DNA of 64,000 nucleotides. Origin: Lewinellaceae bacterium (lineage in GTDB: Bacteria > Bacteroidota > Bacteroidia > Chitinophagales > Saprospiraceae). The stretch spans positions 1-64,000 of the forward strand of contig JACJYM010000002.1 of the NCBI GenBank assembly GCA_020636155.1, read 5' to 3'. Of the stretch, positions 63,754 to 64,000 are shown in pieces. Under the pieces are notes generated by a model, which was not told the DNA's origin, ran no database searches, and worked only from the letters and a program-made list of their open reading frames with translations. The first letter of the stretch is position 1. The number at the start of each line of letters is the position of its first letter. The position numbers and the translations under genes are program-made.

Positions 63754-64000
63754 ATGGCAGAAGTAAAATATACAGAAGACAATATCCGTACCCTTGATTG
63801 GAAAGAACACATCAGGTTGAGACCGGGTATGTACATCGGAAAGTTAGGTGATGGAACCTCACAAGACGATGGTATCTATATTCTTTTAAAGGAAGTTTTT
63901 GATAACTCCATTGATGAATATATGATGGGTTATGGAAAACAAATAGACCTGACCATCAACGAAGGTATCGTGACCATCAGAGACTATGGAAGGGGTATTC
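63754..64000 (+). CDS. parE: DNA topoisomerase IV subunit B, 3' end outside the window
   Basis: The first 82 residues of a GyrB/ParE protein: LDWKEHIRLRPGMYIGKLGD, then EVFDNSIDEYMMG with the ATP/Mg2+-binding Asp and Asn of the GHKL fold, and IRDYGRGI, where the frame leaves the window. It provides the ATPase and TOPRIM domains of topoisomerase IV. It follows parC by 29 bp. Confidence 0.92.
   Translation, partial: MAEVKYTEDNIRTLDWKEHIRLRPGMYIGKLGDGTSQDDGIYILLKEVFDNSIDEYMMGYGKQIDLTINEGIVTIRDYGRGI

Noticed and set aside
1..64000. tRNA, rRNA, CRISPR arrays, insertion sequences, replication origin
   Set aside because: None was seen: no transposase, no repeat-spacer pattern, no cloverleaf recognised by eye. 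Short RNA genes could still be missed without a covariance search.

Overview
The window looks like chromosomal DNA of a Bacteroidota (Bacteroidetes) bacterium, most likely a Saprospiria-type relative. It is AT-rich. It carries type IX secretion (T9SS) C-terminal sorting domains, DUF285 surface repeats, many lipoproteins with short lipoboxes, and promoters of the Bacteroidetes type (TTTG, about 19 nt, TAnnTTTG). I see no tRNA or rRNA genes, CRISPR arrays or insertion sequences. Housekeeping genes (feoAB, ung, tyrS, rho, rpmH, rnpA, topoisomerase IV) alternate with accessory blocks.

Layout. 1-9.6 kb: the end of a large T9SS adhesin, a GNAT acetyltransferase, feoAB, a di-heme peroxidase lipoprotein with two unknown exported proteins, ung and a DUF423 protein. 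9.7-19.2 kb: a second di-heme peroxidase, tyrS, a HEPN/MNT pair, a LolE-type permease, a CHAP hydrolase, a helix-hairpin-helix protein, xseB and a glycosyltransferase. 19.6-27.8 kb: a regulatory and surface locus with a sigma factor, a TPR-bearing membrane anti-sigma-like protein, two lipoproteins (one with HExxH), a CHAT caspase-like lipoprotein and a DUF285 T9SS protein. The same 13-nt sequence lies upstream of the first and last genes. 28.5-41.1 kb: an unknown envelope protein, a radical SAM protein, rho, rpmH-rnpA, an M42 peptidase, a matrixin-like T9SS gene broken by a stop and a frameshift, a lipoprotein followed by its decayed copy, and a vWA protein fused to a TonB-plug-like fragment.

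41.1-60.9 kb is the most striking part. Thirteen tightly packed minus-strand genes (56981 to 41112) and four plus-strand genes (57085 to 60866) diverge from a 103-bp gap. The minus-strand unit combines a Wzm/Wzt-type glycan ABC exporter, glycosyltransferases and a sulfotransferase with a set that resembles the Dlt aminoacylation pathway: a stand-alone adenylation enzyme, a carrier protein and two MBOAT-SGNH fusions. It adds an acyl-CoA-dehydrogenase-like flavoenzyme. The adenylation pocket read by eye resembles that of prolyl-activating PltF, and the flavoenzyme keeps the glutamate position of pyrrole-forming prolyl dehydrogenases. The plus-strand unit adds two more sulfotransferases, a PltA-like flavin halogenase and a glycosyltransferase. 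The working hypothesis is a Dlt-like system that makes pyrrole-2-carboxyl (possibly chlorinated) on a carrier protein and transfers it to an exported, possibly sulfated glycan. The parts are visible in the sequence. The assembled function is inference.

The window ends with the topoisomerase IV A subunit and the start of its B subunit.
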